NCBI GenBank assembly: GCA_038320185.1
Contig: JBBQDZ010000013.1
Coordinates: forward strand, 1 to 23,835
Origin: JBBQDZ01 sp038320185
Lineage (GTDB): Bacteria; Actinomycetota; Thermoleophilia; Gaiellales; Gaiellaceae
Direction of reading: 5' to 3'
DNA: 23,835 nucleotides
Shown here: one piece after another, positions 23,781 through 23,835 of the stretch
How the letters are laid out: the number at the start of each line of letters is the position of its first letter
How positions within the stretch are numbered: position 1 is the stretch's first letter
Made by a program: the position numbers and the translations under genes
The notes under the pieces: generated by a model
The model's input: only the letters and a program-made list of their open reading frames with translations
The model's database searches: none
Told to the model about the DNA's origin: nothing

Positions 23781-23835
23781 CGTCTGAACCGACCGCACGA
23801 GAGCACCCGAAGCGACCACCCCACTCCAGACCACG

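Overview
The window is about 23.8 kb of very GC-rich DNA with tightly packed genes, many GTG starts, and many 4-base stop/start overlaps. The gene families point to a high-GC actinobacterium: a PdtaS/PdtaR-like kinase and ANTAR regulator pair, OpcA beside glucose-6-phosphate dehydrogenase, and a transaldolase next to a short phosphoglucose isomerase. A deep lineage such as Thermoleophilia (Gaiellales/Solirubrobacterales) is my best guess. This is inference from gene content and style, because no rRNA or marker gene is present. I see no tRNA, rRNA, CRISPR array, transposase or phage gene.

Layout. (1) Positions 1-538, minus strand: a DUF2269-type membrane protein, followed by the start of what looks like a second, tandem copy cut off by the window edge. 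(2) 587-3819, plus strand: five genes linked end to end by 4-base overlaps. They encode a GAF-GAF-HisKA_2 histidine kinase, a DUF4279-like protein, a NUDIX hydrolase, an ANTAR response regulator and a SnoaL-like protein. The kinase and regulator resemble mycobacterial PdtaS/PdtaR. (3) 3958-5927: a perfect inverted repeat, then an ABC-F ATPase on the minus strand. A divergent EamA transporter follows at 6046-6900.

(4) 7076-17768, plus strand: a large pentose-phosphate and upper-glycolysis cluster. In order it holds an FGGY kinase (gluconokinase-like), transketolase, a frameshifted DUF2339 remnant, RpiB, transaldolase, phosphoglucose isomerase, a short NAD-type 6-phosphogluconate dehydrogenase, a hexapeptide acetyltransferase, Zwf and OpcA. 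Together they cover glucose-6-phosphate to 6-phosphogluconate to ribulose-5-phosphate, plus the non-oxidative branch back to fructose-6-phosphate, with a side entry from gluconate. 6-Phosphogluconolactonase and ribulose-phosphate epimerase are not in the window.

(5) 17881-20139: a small secreted two-repeat protein, an ECF sigma factor, and an overlapping membrane protein that joins an anti-sigma-like N-terminus to a DUF4349 domain. (6) 20175-21302, minus strand: an amidase of the GatA family. (7) 21368-23732, plus strand: a secreted lamin-tail-domain protein, a strong hairpin, and an unusual fusion of a MauE-type membrane domain with two thioredoxin-like domains.

Much of the window is ordinary housekeeping. 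The points most worth a second look are the MauE-thioredoxin-thioredoxin fusion, the sigma/DUF4349 pair, the DUF2339 fossil inside the sugar operon, the 24-base repeats before opcA, and a recurring TANNNT box 6-8 bases before start codons that suggests leaderless transcripts. I did not find a clearly new multi-gene system.
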